Of a DNA stretch of 64,000 nucleotides, positions 1 to 9,307 are shown piece by piece. A model generated the notes under the pieces. The model was not told where the DNA came from, ran no database searches, and saw only the letters and a list, made by a program, of their open reading frames with translations. Each line of letters opens with the position of its first letter. Positions within the stretch are counted from its first letter, which is position 1. Position numbers and translations under genes: made by a program. Source of the stretch: Persicitalea sp038235275 (lineage in GTDB: Bacteria > Bacteroidota > Bacteroidia > Cytophagales > Spirosomataceae); NCBI GenBank assembly GCA_038235275.1, contig JBBSUC010000006.1:1-64000 (forward strand), in the 5' to 3' direction.

Positions 1-109
1 ATCGCCTATAGAATAAAAAAGAATTTTCAAGTAAACACAAACAAAACACGCTCCGTAGTTTAATATTTCCGTTCGGCGCTTTTGTTAATTTTCAACTGTT
101 ATTTCACCT

Positions 110-140
110 GTCACTCTGAGCGGATCCGAAGAGTCAAACC
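110..140. repeat. Interspersed repeat of the 'CTGTCACTCTGAGC' type
   Basis: A short GTCACTCTGAGCGGATCCGAAG-type sequence lies directly downstream of and slightly into the end of the RND pump gene. Similar 'GTCATCCTGAGC' sequences are widespread intergenic repeats in many bacteria. A partial copy in the opposite orientation lies at 49894-49910. No function can be assigned from sequence alone. Confidence 0.4.
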
Positions 141-3100
141 GTCTCCGCTTCCAAAACTTTATCCTGCTTTGGTGCAACTTCGTCAGTCTTGCCTTTGCGG
201 AACCACTTCTCACGCACGCGCTCGTTGACGTAGTACATACAGGGCACCACGACCAGCGTCAGGACGGTGGAGAAGATCAGGCCGAAGATAATCGTCCAGG
301 CCAGGATGTTCCAGAACACCGCGCTGTCACCGCCGATGATGACGTGTGGGTCAAAGTCGCGGAAAAGACCGACGAAGTCAACCGTCAAACCGAAGGCTAG
401 GGGAATCAAACCCAATACCGCCGCCGAGGCGGTTAGCAGCACGGGATTCAGACGAATGGCACCGCCTTCGATAATAGCCTCGCGCAGCGGGTAGCCCCGC
501 TCACGCAGTTCATCGATGAACTCGATGAGCAGGATACCGTTTTTCACCACAATACCCGCGAGGGCAATGATGCCCACACCCGACATGATGACGGAGAAGG
601 TTTTATTAAAGATAATGAACCCAAGCAACACGCCGATAAGCGACAGGGCGATGGTAAAAAAGATAATGAGCGGCTTCACCACCGAGTTAAACTGGGTCGC
701 CAGAATCAGGTAAATCAACAGAATAGCCGCACCAAACGCCCCGATGAGGAACGTCATGGACTCTTGCTGGTCTTCCTGCTCACCGCCCATTTTGACGGCG
801 TAGCCGTTAGGTACTTCGAGATTGTTGACCAATTGCTGGATCTGTCCCACGATGACGTTGGCGTTGGCGCCCGGCAGCACGTCGGAACTGAGCGTTACGA
901 TGCGCTGCTGATCTTTGCGGTTAATTTGGCTGAACGTAGTCGAGTAGCTGATGTTGGCCACCGACGAAATCGGTACCTGCCGCAGTGCCCCGCCACTGTT
1001 CATGTCGCGGTACACGATGTTCATACTCAGCAGGCGACTGATTTGGTCACGATCGTTCTTTTTTAACCGTACCATGATCGGGTACTCGTCCTCGGCGTCA
1101 CGGAATTTGGACACCTCGGTACCGAATAGGGCGGTACGAATCGAGAAAGCGATCTGCTGCGAGCTGATGCCCTCGCGCTGTGCCTTTTCGCGGTCGATGT
1201 CGATCGTGATTTCGGGCTTATTGGTCACCAGGTCGGTACGGAGCTGGTCGATGCCCTTAATGCCCGACTGCTGCACTTTTTGCAAGACTTCTTTTTCCAG
1301 CTTTTGAAGTTCGACAAAGTCGTCGCCCGTGATTTCGATGGAAATAGGCTTACCCGTCGGCGGACCGGTTCGCTCGCGCTCTACCGATATTTCGGCTCCT
1401 GGAATATTGACCAGCGCTTCCCTTACTTTCACCAAAACATCTTCGGTCGAGCGGTCGCCGCGGAATTCATTCGCCACGAAGGCTACCGTTACCTTAGACT
1501 TGTTGGGCGTGGCCGCACGGTCGGGGTTGCTGGGGTCACCGGCGTTCTTGCCGACGTTGGAAATCACCGAGTTGACCAGGTTCATGGCATTCTCGTTTTC
1601 CAAAACCTTGAACACTTTTTTCTCGATCACCTTGGTCACCGAGTCCGTCACGCGGGCGTCGGTACCGACGGGCAGTTTGTTATAAACATACACGTAGTCC
1701 GGGTCGCCGCTGGGGAAAAACACCACTTTGGGCTGCACGATACCCGTCAGTACGAAGGTGAAAATAAGCAGTACGAACATCGCCACGATCGTGAACACGG
1801 GGCGGTATCCTTTGATCAGCCACGTGATCAGCTTCCGGTAGTTGTCGCGCAAGGCGGGCAGGAAGCGATCCTGGAAGGGAGCCAGAATCTTGGGCGTCAG
1901 GATGTAGTAGTTGAAGACGTACAGCGCCAGAATCAACACCAGGAAGTTGCCGATACCGCGATCGATGAAGTAGCCAATCAGAGCGGCTACTCCGATGATA
2001 ATGATCGGACGGCGGATGGCCTTGAAACTCTGCGTCTCGTTTTCCTTCTTGGTTTCGTCGTGCCGCTTCATGAACGACACCGCAAAAACGGGGTTCATCA
2101 CGTAAGCCACGAACAGCGACGACATTAGCGTCAGAATGAGCGTGAGTGGCAGGAATTTCATGAATTCCCCCACAATTCCCGGCCAGAACAGCAACGGAAA
2201 AAAGGGCGCAATGGTGGTGAGTGTACCCGAAAGTACCGGAATGAATACTTCGCCCGCCGCCGCTTTCACGGCTTCTTTAATGTTCCATTCGGGATGCTGG
2301 TTAAAGAGTCGGTGCGTGTTCTCGATCACCACGATGGCGTCGTCCACAACCAGACCTATCCCCAACAGAAAGGCAAAAAGTACGATGGTGTTCAACGTAA
2401 AGGCAGTACCGACGATTGGCCCGAGAATGGGCATCAGCGTGAAAGCCACCAATGCCGACAATGGCACGGCCAGCGCCACAAAAATGGCATCGGCAACGCC
2501 CATGAAGAACATCAGGATCAGCACGACGAAAATAAAGCCCAACACCACGGTGTTGACCAGGTCGTGCACACTTTCGCGGGTACGCTCCGACTGGTCGGCG
2601 GTAATCTGAATATCCAGGCCCTGCGGAAAGCGCGTTTCCTTGTAGTCAGCGATGGTTTCTTCGATTTGGTCGGAGGCCGAAATCAGGTTAGCCCCAGCCC
2701 GCTTGATGACGTTCAGCGTGATGACGGGCTTGTTGTCGAGGCGGGCAAAATCCTGCTGCTCCTCGAAACTGTCGCGCACGTCGGCCACATCGCCGAGGCG
2801 GAGAATAGCTCCCGTGCTGGTACGGATGCGCAATTCGGCGATTTGGGCTACATCCGAAAACTCGCCCTTGACGCGCAGCGTCCGGCGCATCCCATCTACG
2901 GGAAGTTCACCACCCGAAACGTTCACGTTTTCGCCTTGCACGGCGCTTTGAATATCAAAAAAGGTCAAACCGGCAGCTTGCATCCGGGGCAAATCCACGT
3001 TGATCTGCACCTCGCGGTTCAAGGCCCCCACGATGTCTACGCGGCTGATTTCGGTCATGGCCTCGATGGCATCCTGCAAGTCTTCGGCGTAACTCTTCAA

Positions 3101-3595
3101 CTGTTTCAGCGAATAGTTGCCCGCAATGTTGATGTTCATGATCGGAAACTCCGAAAAGTTCACGTCCTGGGCTGTGGGGCCGGAGTCCAGCTTTTGGGGT
3201 AAGTCGCGCTTGGCTTTATCGATGGCGTCGCGCACCCTTTGCAGGGCGTCAGACACGTCCACATCGGGGTTGAATTCCACCAGAATTACCGATACATCCT
3301 GCAAAGCGTTCGACTTGATGCGCTTGACGCCCGTGAGGGACTTCAACTGCTTCTCGATCGGCTTATTGATCGTGTTCTCCACATCCGCCGGGGCGGTGCC
3401 GAAGTACACCGTATTAATGTACACCTGCGGAATCTTGATGTCGGGAAACTGCTCTTTGGGCAGCGTCGAATACACCAAAAAACCCGCCAGCGTGATGATA
3501 AACGTGAAGATGTAGATCGTCGTCCGGTTCTCCACGCACCAGTTGGTGAAGCCGAGCGTCTTGTGATCGTCTAGGTTATGGTTGTTGTTTTTCAT
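134..3595 (-). CDS. RND family efflux pump, inner-membrane permease
   Basis: Proton-driven pump of the AcrB/CzcA (RND) superfamily, 1153 aa, last gene of a tetR-tolC-adaptor-pump operon. A first membrane segment (about 26-45) is followed by a large periplasmic porter region, a membrane cluster (about 345-520) with the VDDAIVV motif typical of the proton-relay segment, a second periplasmic region, and a C-terminal membrane cluster (about 985-1135). Two additional hydrophobic stretches (about 527-565) lie between the usual sixth and seventh helices, so more than the standard 12 segments are possible. Substrate is unknown; it may be drugs, lipids or metals. The neighbouring adaptor is a lipoprotein, as in many drug-type pumps. 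Confidence 0.95.
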   Translation of the reverse strand: MKNNNHNLDDHKTLGFTNWCVENRTTIYIFTFIITLAGFLVYSTLPKEQFPDIKIPQVYINTVYFGTAPADVENTINKPIEKQLKSLTGVKRIKSNALQDVSVILVEFNPDVDVSDALQRVRDAIDKAKRDLPQKLDSGPTAQDVNFSEFPIMNINIAGNYSLKQLKSYAEDLQDAIEAMTEISRVDIVGALNREVQINVDLPRMQAAGLTFFDIQSAVQGENVNVSGGELPVDGMRRTLRVKGEFSDVAQIAELRIRTSTGAILRLGDVADVRDSFEEQQDFARLDNKPVITLNVIKRAGANLISASDQIEETIADYKETRFPQGLDIQITADQSERTRESVHDLVNTVVLGFIFVVLILMFFMGVADAIFVALAVPLSALVAFTLMPILGPIVGTAFTLNTIVLFAFLLGIGLVVDDAIVVIENTHRLFNQHPEWNIKEAVKAAAGEVFIPVLSGTLTTIAPFFPLLFWPGIVGEFMKFLPLTLILTLMSSLFVAYVMNPVFAVSFMKRHDETKKENETQSFKAIRRPIIIIGVAALIGYFIDRGIGNFLVLILALYVFNYYILTPKILAPFQDRFLPALRDNYRKLITWLIKGYRPVFTIVAMFVLLIFTFVLTGIVQPKVVFFPSGDPDYVYVYNKLPVGTDARVTDSVTKVIEKKVFKVLENENAMNLVNSVISNVGKNAGDPSNPDRAATPNKSKVTVAFVANEFRGDRSTEDVLVKVREALVNIPGAEISVERERTGPPTGKPISIEITGDDFVELQKLEKEVLQKVQQSGIKGIDQLRTDLVTNKPEITIDIDREKAQREGISSQQIAFSIRTALFGTEVSKFRDAEDEYPIMVRLKKNDRDQISRLLSMNIVYRDMNSGGALRQVPISSVANISYSTTFSQINRKDQQRIVTLSSDVLPGANANVIVGQIQQLVNNLEVPNGYAVKMGGEQEDQQESMTFLIGAFGAAILLIYLILATQFNSVVKPLIIFFTIALSLIGVLLGFIIFNKTFSVIMSGVGIIALAGIVVKNGILLIEFIDELRERGYPLREAIIEGGAIRLNPVLLTASAAVLGLIPLAFGLTVDFVGLFRDFDPHVIIGGDSAVFWNILAWTIIFGLIFSTVLTLVVVPCMYYVNERVREKWFRKGKTDEVAPKQDKVLEAETV

Positions 3596-3609
3596 AGAAA
3601 ATCAATTTT

Positions 3610-3682
3610 GAATGAGAGATTTAGAGAATGAGTGAATAATCTGGCGAAAGCAACATTCACTCATTCTCTAAATCTCTCATTC
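3610..3682. repeat. Perfect 28-bp inverted repeat in the RND operon
   Basis: Bases 3610-3637 are exactly the reverse complement of 3655-3682, with a 17-nt loop between. In the operon transcript this would form a very stable hairpin between the adaptor stop and the pump start. Each arm reads as four degenerate 7-nt words (GAATGAG-like), matching the heptad style of other intergenic repeats in this window. It could protect the upstream mRNA, attenuate pump expression, or simply be a mobile or slippage-derived repeat. Confidence 0.85.
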
Positions 3683-3687
3683 TCTAA

Positions 3688-4827
3688 TTAAAAAATTACC
3701 GCTTGCCCGTCGGCCACATCCTGGTAGCCCTGGGTGATGAGTTGGTCGCCGGCTTTGAGGCCCGCCAGAATTTCAATTTGTCCGTTGTAGCTAAGGCCCG
3801 TCTTGACGACGCGCGACTTGGCTACCTTCTTGCCGCCCTCGTTTTCCGCTACGTAAACTACCGTACCGTTCTCGGTGTTTTGCACGACGTTCTGGTCGAT
3901 GACCAGGGCATCTTTCTTGGTAGCGTCATTGATCTGAACGGTCGCCAGCATATTGGGCTTGATCGAATTGGTCGAGGGCAAATTGGCTTCGATGCGGAAC
4001 GTACGGCTCAGCGGGTCCACCGTGGTACTTACGAAGGTGATTCTGGCCTTGTATTCCTGATCCAGGTCGGGGAATTTTACGATTACTTCGTCGCCTTTTT
4101 TGACCGTCGCCACGTAGCTGTCGGAGACCTTGGCCACAATTTTCAGGTTGCTCAGGTTCACGACCCGCGCCACGGGTGCCCCCGGTGCAGCCATCTCACC
4201 CACCTTGGCAATGACCTGATCCACCACACCGCTGATCGGCGCGGCGATGTTCGACTGCCCAAGCTGCGTGTTCAGCGTAGCAATCTTCTTTTCCAACGAC
4301 TCTTTGTTGTTCTTAGCCTGCAGGTACTGAATCTCGGTGCCGATTTTCTGCTCCCACAGCCGCGACTGCTTTTCAAATACGATGTTGGCGAGAGAAAGCT
4401 GGTTTTTCACTTCGGCGATGGATTCCTGCATAATGCTGTTGTCCACGCGAGCCATGGTTTGGCCCTGACGTACATTGTCGCCTTCTTTGATAAGCACCGC
4501 CGTCAGCACGCCACCCGATTTCGGGCTGACCATGACAGTATTCTTGGCGTCCACCGAGCCTTGCACTTCTACGTAATGCTTGAAGTTCTCGCTCGCCACG
4601 GGCGATACTGTCACCGCCACGGCGCGGTCTTCGCGCGTCGCCGTCGTGTCCAGCTTACCGATTTCCCCTTCCAGGGCTTTGATCTTCTCTTCTGTGGTGT
4701 TCTGCTCGCTTTTCAGCTTCGTCAGTTCCTCGCGTTTTCCCGCCAGGCTATTGTCGTTTCCGCCGCCGCAAGCCGCCAGAGTAAGGGCCGTGAGGGCAGC
4801 GATTATGATGTTTTTATTGGTTTTCAT
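3688..4827 (-). CDS. RND efflux periplasmic adaptor (membrane fusion) lipoprotein
   Basis: AcrA/MexA-type adaptor that bridges the inner-membrane pump and the TolC-like channel, 379 aa. The N-terminus is a lipoprotein signal with Cys20 in LAACGGG. A short charged heptad-like segment (about 28-62) precedes the barrel-sandwich domain, which is an unusual placement. The central part holds the biotinyl/lipoyl-like halves flanking an alpha-helical hairpin (about 130-190), then the beta-barrel and a membrane-proximal domain. It is transcribed between the TolC-like gene and the pump gene. Confidence 0.93.
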   Translation of the reverse strand: MKTNKNIIIAALTALTLAACGGGNDNSLAGKREELTKLKSEQNTTEEKIKALEGEIGKLDTTATREDRAVAVTVSPVASENFKHYVEVQGSVDAKNTVMVSPKSGGVLTAVLIKEGDNVRQGQTMARVDNSIMQESIAEVKNQLSLANIVFEKQSRLWEQKIGTEIQYLQAKNNKESLEKKIATLNTQLGQSNIAAPISGVVDQVIAKVGEMAAPGAPVARVVNLSNLKIVAKVSDSYVATVKKGDEVIVKFPDLDQEYKARITFVSTTVDPLSRTFRIEANLPSTNSIKPNMLATVQINDATKKDALVIDQNVVQNTENGTVVYVAENEGGKKVAKSRVVKTGLSYNGQIEILAGLKAGDQLITQGYQDVADGQAVIF

Positions 4828-4845
4828 TGTGTTGTTTTTATTGTT

Positions 4846-4955
4846 GAACTGTTTACGGGGTCGCTCGCGCGGTCGTTTAATCGTTGAGTTGCTGTTTGAC
4901 TGGTAAATTGTTTAATCGTACGGAGAAACACGATTGTTTTCACGATTCAACAATT
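4846..4955. repeat. AT-rich intercistronic repeat (GATTAAACAATT family)
   Basis: The gap between the TolC-like and adaptor genes contains GTTGAACTGTTT, TAAATTGTTTAATCGT and the inverse ACGATTGTTTTCACGATT words, with a GTCGCTCGCGCGGTCGTTTAAT core. Close relatives occur at 16097-16128 and 38055-38292, so this is a shared intergenic repeat family rather than unique spacer. Confidence 0.5.
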
Positions 4956-4963
4956 ACATAACC

Positions 4964-6322
4964 TTACTGCCCTCCATACAACTCTCCCCTTGCCTTCGAC
5001 AGATCGACTTTGGCGATCAGGACGTCGTAGAGGGCGGCGAAGTAGTTGGTTTGGGATTCTTTCAGGGACGACTCGGCGTTGATGACCTCGATGTTGGAGC
5101 CAACGCCTTCCTGGTATTTTATCTTGGACACCCGCACAACCTCCTCGGCCAAATCGACGTTGCGCTGCTGCGTATCGAGGGTCTGAAGCGAGTTGGTAAG
5201 CGTAATGTTGGCTTGTTGTAATTGCAGGTCGATAGACTGCGAAAGCAGTTCGCGGCTTTGGTTTAGCTTGTCAAGGGTGAATTGCGCTTGCTGTATTTGA
5301 TACTTTTTGGTAAAACCGTCAAAGATCGGGATTTGAACATTCAGGCCGATGGCCGCGCTGTTGAACCACTTTTTACTGAAAATTTCCCCGAAATTGTTTC
5401 GTCCACTATTATAGCCGTACGAAGCAGAGGTCGACACCGTAGGCAGGTAGCCCGAGCGGATTCTCCTGATATCCAGTTCAGCTAGTTCGCCCTGCGTGTT
5501 CAGCAACGAGTATTCGATGCGCTTGCTATAGTCCACAGCGTTGCTGATGGGAGCGGGGAGGTTGTTGGCGTCGTTTTCGTCCACAATGTCTGTCAGGACA
5601 ATTTGGTCGGTCAGTGGCATTCCCATCTGAAATTTGAGTAAAGTATAGCTCAGTTCGATGAGATTCTGCACTTTCTGCCGCTCCGTTTTAAGGTTGTTCA
5701 ACTGCACTTCCAGGCGGTCTACGTCGATTTTCTCCACAAAGCCTGCCTCGAAGGTAGCGCGGGTATCGCGCATCAGCGTGTCGAGTCGCTCAATGTTCAA
5801 GTCCAGCACTTTGGCCCGTTCCACAGCCACCTGCGCTGAGTAGTAGGCTTTGGTGACGGCTTCGGCGACATTGACTTTGGACTGCACCACGTTTTTCTGC
5901 GCCAGTTCGCGGTAGGTGGCCGCTGCCTGAAGCCCTACGAGATATGAGCCACTGAAAATCAATTGGTTCACGGTGGCCCCTAAGTTCCCCGAATACTTGA
6001 CCCCGAACTGAACTGCAACGGGCGGATCGTCGCCGGTTCCGCCAAAAAATACGGCTGGTAAGAAGGCTCGCTGAATAATCAGGTTATCGTTAAAACTGAA
6101 GTTCGCATTTACCTGCGGCAAACCCGCCGCCCTGATTTCGCCAATCCGCGCCTCGGCAGATCTGGCGTCCAATTGCGTGTTCTTGATGTTAAGGTTGTTC
6201 TTGATGGCGTAATCGACGGCGGCTTCCAGGGTGTAGGGCGTCTGGGCATGGGCCTGGAAGATGCTCATTAGCCCGACCAGGGCCAGCAGTCCGGCTATTT
6301 TTAGGGGTGGTGTTCGTTTCAT
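4964..6322 (-). CDS. TolC-like outer-membrane efflux channel
   Basis: Outer-membrane factor of the RND system, 452 aa. A signal peptide ends near residue 26 (AHAQT). Two long alpha-helical repeats of the OEP/TolC fold follow, recognisable by alternating amphipathic helices such as the VDRLEVQLNNLKTERQ segment and the C-terminal SNIEVINAESSLKESQTNY segment. Its start overlaps the stop of the tetR gene by 4 nt (ATGA), implying translational coupling. Confidence 0.93.
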   Translation of the reverse strand: MKRTPPLKIAGLLALVGLMSIFQAHAQTPYTLEAAVDYAIKNNLNIKNTQLDARSAEARIGEIRAAGLPQVNANFSFNDNLIIQRAFLPAVFFGGTGDDPPVAVQFGVKYSGNLGATVNQLIFSGSYLVGLQAAATYRELAQKNVVQSKVNVAEAVTKAYYSAQVAVERAKVLDLNIERLDTLMRDTRATFEAGFVEKIDVDRLEVQLNNLKTERQKVQNLIELSYTLLKFQMGMPLTDQIVLTDIVDENDANNLPAPISNAVDYSKRIEYSLLNTQGELAELDIRRIRSGYLPTVSTSASYGYNSGRNNFGEIFSKKWFNSAAIGLNVQIPIFDGFTKKYQIQQAQFTLDKLNQSRELLSQSIDLQLQQANITLTNSLQTLDTQQRNVDLAEEVVRVSKIKYQEGVGSNIEVINAESSLKESQTNYFAALYDVLIAKVDLSKARGELYGGQ

Positions 6323-6939
6323 GATTGGTTGGATTCTAATACTGACTTCTCTGCGTAATTATTGTAAACTTCGAACCCCTGGTCGGTCAGGATGCCGCGC
6401 AGGAAATGGTGGATGAGTTGGATGTGAACTTCAATAATGGCAAACTTCTGGGGGGGGAAAATTGCCGGGTCGAAAGCCATCTCTATTTGCTCCACCCGCA
6501 TCCGCGCCAGTACATTCACGTCGAGGTCGCTGCGGTAAAGCCCGGCATCCATGCCCCGTTGCAAGTTGCCGACGATGCTCTGAATGATGTGTTCATGCTT
6601 GTGTTTCTGAAAAATCGCCCACGCCTTGGGATGGTATTTTTTCAAATCGTTCAGCAACACCGGATTTATGGTAGCAAAACTCGCCCGAATATAGTCCGAA
6701 GTCCGCATCACTTCCTCGATTGGGTCGCTTGCCTCGGCTTCCAGCCGGTCCATGTCGGTCTGCTCGCAATCCAACTCGCGTTCCACGACCTCTTTAACGA
6801 TCGCGTCCTTGTCGTTAAACTGCTGGTAAATGGTCTTTTTCGAAATGCCCAATTCCTTGGCGATGTCGTCCATCGTGACGCTCTTGACGCCGTAGCGCCA
6901 AAATAAATCGACCGCCGCTTTCAGTATTCTCTCTTTCAC
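6319..6939 (-). CDS. TetR/AcrR family transcriptional regulator
   Basis: 206-aa regulator heading the efflux operon and probably repressing it. The N-terminal helix-turn-helix lies at about 22-45 (DDIAKELGISKKTIYQQF), followed by an all-helical ligand-binding C-terminal region with no obvious family-specific motif. The start codon is GTG (MKERILKA), which fits the TetR N-terminus. The start lies only about 12 nt from a palindrome that could be its operator. Confidence 0.92.
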   Translation of the reverse strand: MKERILKAAVDLFWRYGVKSVTMDDIAKELGISKKTIYQQFNDKDAIVKEVVERELDCEQTDMDRLEAEASDPIEEVMRTSDYIRASFATINPVLLNDLKKYHPKAWAIFQKHKHEHIIQSIVGNLQRGMDAGLYRSDLDVNVLARMRVEQIEMAFDPAIFPPQKFAIIEVHIQLIHHFLRGILTDQGFEVYNNYAEKSVLESNQS

Positions 6940-6951
6940 GCTGCAAATTTG

Positions 6952-6974
6952 TAGTTTTCCAAGGATAAAAACTA
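6952..6974. promoter_or_regulatory. Candidate TetR operator palindrome
   Basis: TAGTTTT (6952-6958) and AAAACTA (6968-6974) form an inverted repeat whose inner bases TCC/GGA are also complementary. It lies immediately upstream of the tetR start. The position and symmetry fit an autoregulatory operator; binding is inferred. Confidence 0.4.
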
Positions 6975-7372
6975 AGGAAACTCTGAAAAGATTCTAAGTT
7001 TCTGAAATTTTTTGCAAAAAAACAGAAATTGGCGAGTTGCTTATCTGAAAAAGATTAATATAAAATGTTTAAGGTCAGAAGATTATATTAATCAAATACG
7101 TAAAATATTTTATGAGCGTATTATTGAACGGGCACCGACCCCTTATTCAAATAAAATTTAACAAAAATATAATTTGCATTATATACAGATAATGTTGCAT
7201 ATTAAAACACGCTAAATCCGCCAGCACCCGATGCCTTAATTTGCGCTGCCAAATGTAAAGACAGCGCTTATCGGCTGCCACTAAAAATGTACAAATGAGG
7301 GTGTTTACGGGATGAACCCATCAGAATTAAGGATGAAATAAGTTTACCGGAATGATTTACGACTCCTTTGCG
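6975..7372. other. Divergent intergenic region, AT-rich
   Basis: The spacer between the divergently transcribed tetR operon and the arginine decarboxylase gene. It is clearly more AT-rich than the flanking genes, with several TATAAT/ATATTA tracts. No convincing ORF or RNA gene is visible. The right-hand part leads into the decarboxylase promoter. Confidence 0.6.
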
Positions 7373-7404
7373 TTTGGAAAAAGCGCGTGTTTTGGGCAAA
7401 TTTG
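7373..7404 (+). promoter_or_regulatory. Bacteroidota-type promoter for the decarboxylase gene
   Basis: TTTGG at 7373-7377 and CAAATTTG at 7397-7404, about 20 nt apart, resemble the -33 TTTG and -7 TAnnTTTG boxes of Bacteroidota. The start codon is about 60 nt downstream. One -7 position deviates (C for T). Confidence 0.45.
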
Positions 7405-7463
7405 CGGCCCCTTAGCGTTGTTCACTCCCAGCCATTTAGTCACTTTTTGCCCCGTACAGAAGA

Positions 7464-9026
7464 ATGAAAAGCTACATTGACCTGATTCAGCAAACCTTCG
7501 AGTTTCCGACGATGGAGTTCCACGTCAATGAAGACAACGAACTGCTATTCAACAATGTACCCCTGATGGACATCATCGAGGAACATGGTACACCCCTGAA
7601 ACTGAACTACCTGCCTAAAATCGGCGAGCACATCGAGAACGCGCGGATGTTTTTCCGTAATTCAATGAAGCGCTTCAACTATAAGGGTAACTACACTTAT
7701 TGCTATTGCACCAAGTCGTCGCATTTCAGTTTTATCCTGGAGGAGGCGCTCAAGCACAATATCCACCTCGAAACGTCCTCTTCTTTTGACGTGCCGATCA
7801 TTCGGGAACTGTACCGCCGGGGTAGGATTAGTAAATCCACTTATATTCTGGCCAATGGTTTTAAACGGCCGCTTTATACCCAGTACCTCAGCGAGTTAAT
7901 CAACGAAGGCTTCAACGCCATTCCGATTCTGGACAACCTGAAGGAAATCGAGGCTTACGAGAAATCCACCACGGCGGAGTCGGTCAATTTTGGTATCCGC
8001 ATCGCGACCGACGAGGAGCCAAACTTTGCCTTCTATACGTCGCGGTTGGGCATTCGCTACAATGACGTCAATCAATTATATAAGGAGAAGATCGAGCCGA
8101 ATCCGCGTTTCAAGCTGAAAATGCTCCACTTCTTTATCAATTCGGGGATCAAAGACAGCGCGTACTATTGGAGCGAACTGACGCGGTTTATGTTCAAGTA
8201 TTGCGAGATGCAGAAGATGTGTCCCGACCTCGACTCGATCGACATCGGCGGCGGATTAGCCATTCAGACGTCCCTCCAGGCTGGCTTTGATTACCAGCAG
8301 ATGATCGACGAAATCATCGAGAATATTCAGTGGATTTGTAACAAGAATAACGTCCCGGTTCCGCATATTTTCACCGAATTCGGTAGCTATACCGTGGGAG
8401 AAAGCGGCGCGGTGATTTACAAGGTGATCGATAAGAAGCTCCAAAACGATAAGGAGCTGTGGTACATGATCGACGGCTCGTTCATCACCCAACTGCCCGA
8501 TTCATGGGGTATGAACCAAAAATATATCATGCTTCCAATCAACAACTGGGACAATCCGTACCAAAAGGTGAATCTTGGCGGCCTGACCTGCGATTCGCAG
8601 GATTTTTACAACAGCGAAATGCACAGCTCGGACCTGTACATGCCGATCATCACCGATGACGAGACGCAGTACATCGGCTTTTTTCACACGGGTGCCTACC
8701 AAGAGTCGCTGGGTGGCTACGGGGGTATTCAGCACTGTCTGATTCCCGCTCCCAAACACGTACTGGTGGATCGTGACCCCGAAGGCCGAATCACGACGCG
8801 CGTTTTCGCCAACGAACAAGACAGTGAAAGCATGTTGCGAATCCTGGGCTTCCGCGACGAATCGTACGTGCAGCCGCTGCCACCCTCGGACGACGAGGAA
8901 GAAGAAACGACGTCCGAATTCAAAAATGAGAATCCTAAGAATGGCGTAGCTGAGGCCATCGCTCCGAGCAAACCTAAGCCCTCCCAAAAAGAAGAAGTGA
9001 TGGAAATGGCCGAAGCGAAAAGTTGA
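7464..9026 (+). CDS. Arginine decarboxylase-like PLP enzyme (fold III)
   Basis: Probable biosynthetic arginine decarboxylase making agmatine for polyamine synthesis, 520 aa. The alanine racemase-type barrel carries the likely PLP lysine at about K84 (CYCTKSSH) and the glycine loop DIGGGLAIQ at about 260 that binds the cofactor phosphate. A beta-domain follows, with a substrate-site-like SEMHSSDLYMP segment. The last ~45 residues form an acidic, Pro/Lys-rich tail absent from the catalytic core. It is clearly shorter than E. coli SpeA but matches the form common in Bacteroidota. Other diamino-acid decarboxylases of the same fold cannot be excluded. Confidence 0.8.
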   Translation: MKSYIDLIQQTFEFPTMEFHVNEDNELLFNNVPLMDIIEEHGTPLKLNYLPKIGEHIENARMFFRNSMKRFNYKGNYTYCYCTKSSHFSFILEEALKHNIHLETSSSFDVPIIRELYRRGRISKSTYILANGFKRPLYTQYLSELINEGFNAIPILDNLKEIEAYEKSTTAESVNFGIRIATDEEPNFAFYTSRLGIRYNDVNQLYKEKIEPNPRFKLKMLHFFINSGIKDSAYYWSELTRFMFKYCEMQKMCPDLDSIDIGGGLAIQTSLQAGFDYQQMIDEIIENIQWICNKNNVPVPHIFTEFGSYTVGESGAVIYKVIDKKLQNDKELWYMIDGSFITQLPDSWGMNQKYIMLPINNWDNPYQKVNLGGLTCDSQDFYNSEMHSSDLYMPIITDDETQYIGFFHTGAYQESLGGYGGIQHCLIPAPKHVLVDRDPEGRITTRVFANEQDSESMLRILGFRDESYVQPLPPSDDEEEETTSEFKNENPKNGVAEAIAPSKPKPSQKEEVMEMAEAKS

Positions 9027-9044
9027 CTATCAAGATATTAGATT

Positions 9045-9065
9045 TTGGACTTCGGACGTTGGACT
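9045..9065. repeat. Heptad tandem repeat (TTGGACT x3)
   Basis: Three adjacent 7-nt words, TTGGACT TCGGACG TTGGACT, lie just after the decarboxylase stop. This is one of several intergenic sites in the window with 7-nt periodicity but a different word. Confidence 0.6.
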
Positions 9066-9173
9066 ATCGCCCGGCCTAGCTAGTCTTTACCTAAATGTAG
9101 ATACCGAAGTTTTCGGCCCAATATTTGTTTTGGTAGAAGCGATCCTTTGACTTTCAACTAACTTTTTTATAAA

Positions 9174-9302
9174 ATGAAAAAATTATTCGCCCTTGCCGTT
9201 CTTGGAGGTATGATCTTCGCCACCTCCTGCACTCGCAAGCAATGCCCTGCCTACGGCTTAACCAAACCACCAGTAGAGCAACCCGCCACGCACCGGGTAT
9301 AG
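9174..9302 (+). CDS. Very small lipoprotein (42 aa)
   Basis: The ORF encodes a lysine-starting hydrophobic leader and a lipobox-like FATSC with Cys19, followed by only ~23 residues (TRKQCPAYGLTKPP...). The mature peptide would be a short lipid-anchored, Cys- and Pro-containing tail. Similar tiny lipoproteins are common in Cytophagales but have no known function. An AT-rich segment upstream (ACTTTTTTATAAA) fits an expressed Bacteroidota start region. Confidence 0.65.
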   Translation: MKKLFALAVLGGMIFATSCTRKQCPAYGLTKPPVEQPATHRV

Positions 9303-9307
9303 TGTAG

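Noticed and set aside
1280..2128. Plus-strand open frames inside the RND pump gene
   Set aside because: Products are rich in His/Arg/Val, have no family features and lie wholly opposite a full-length RND gene.
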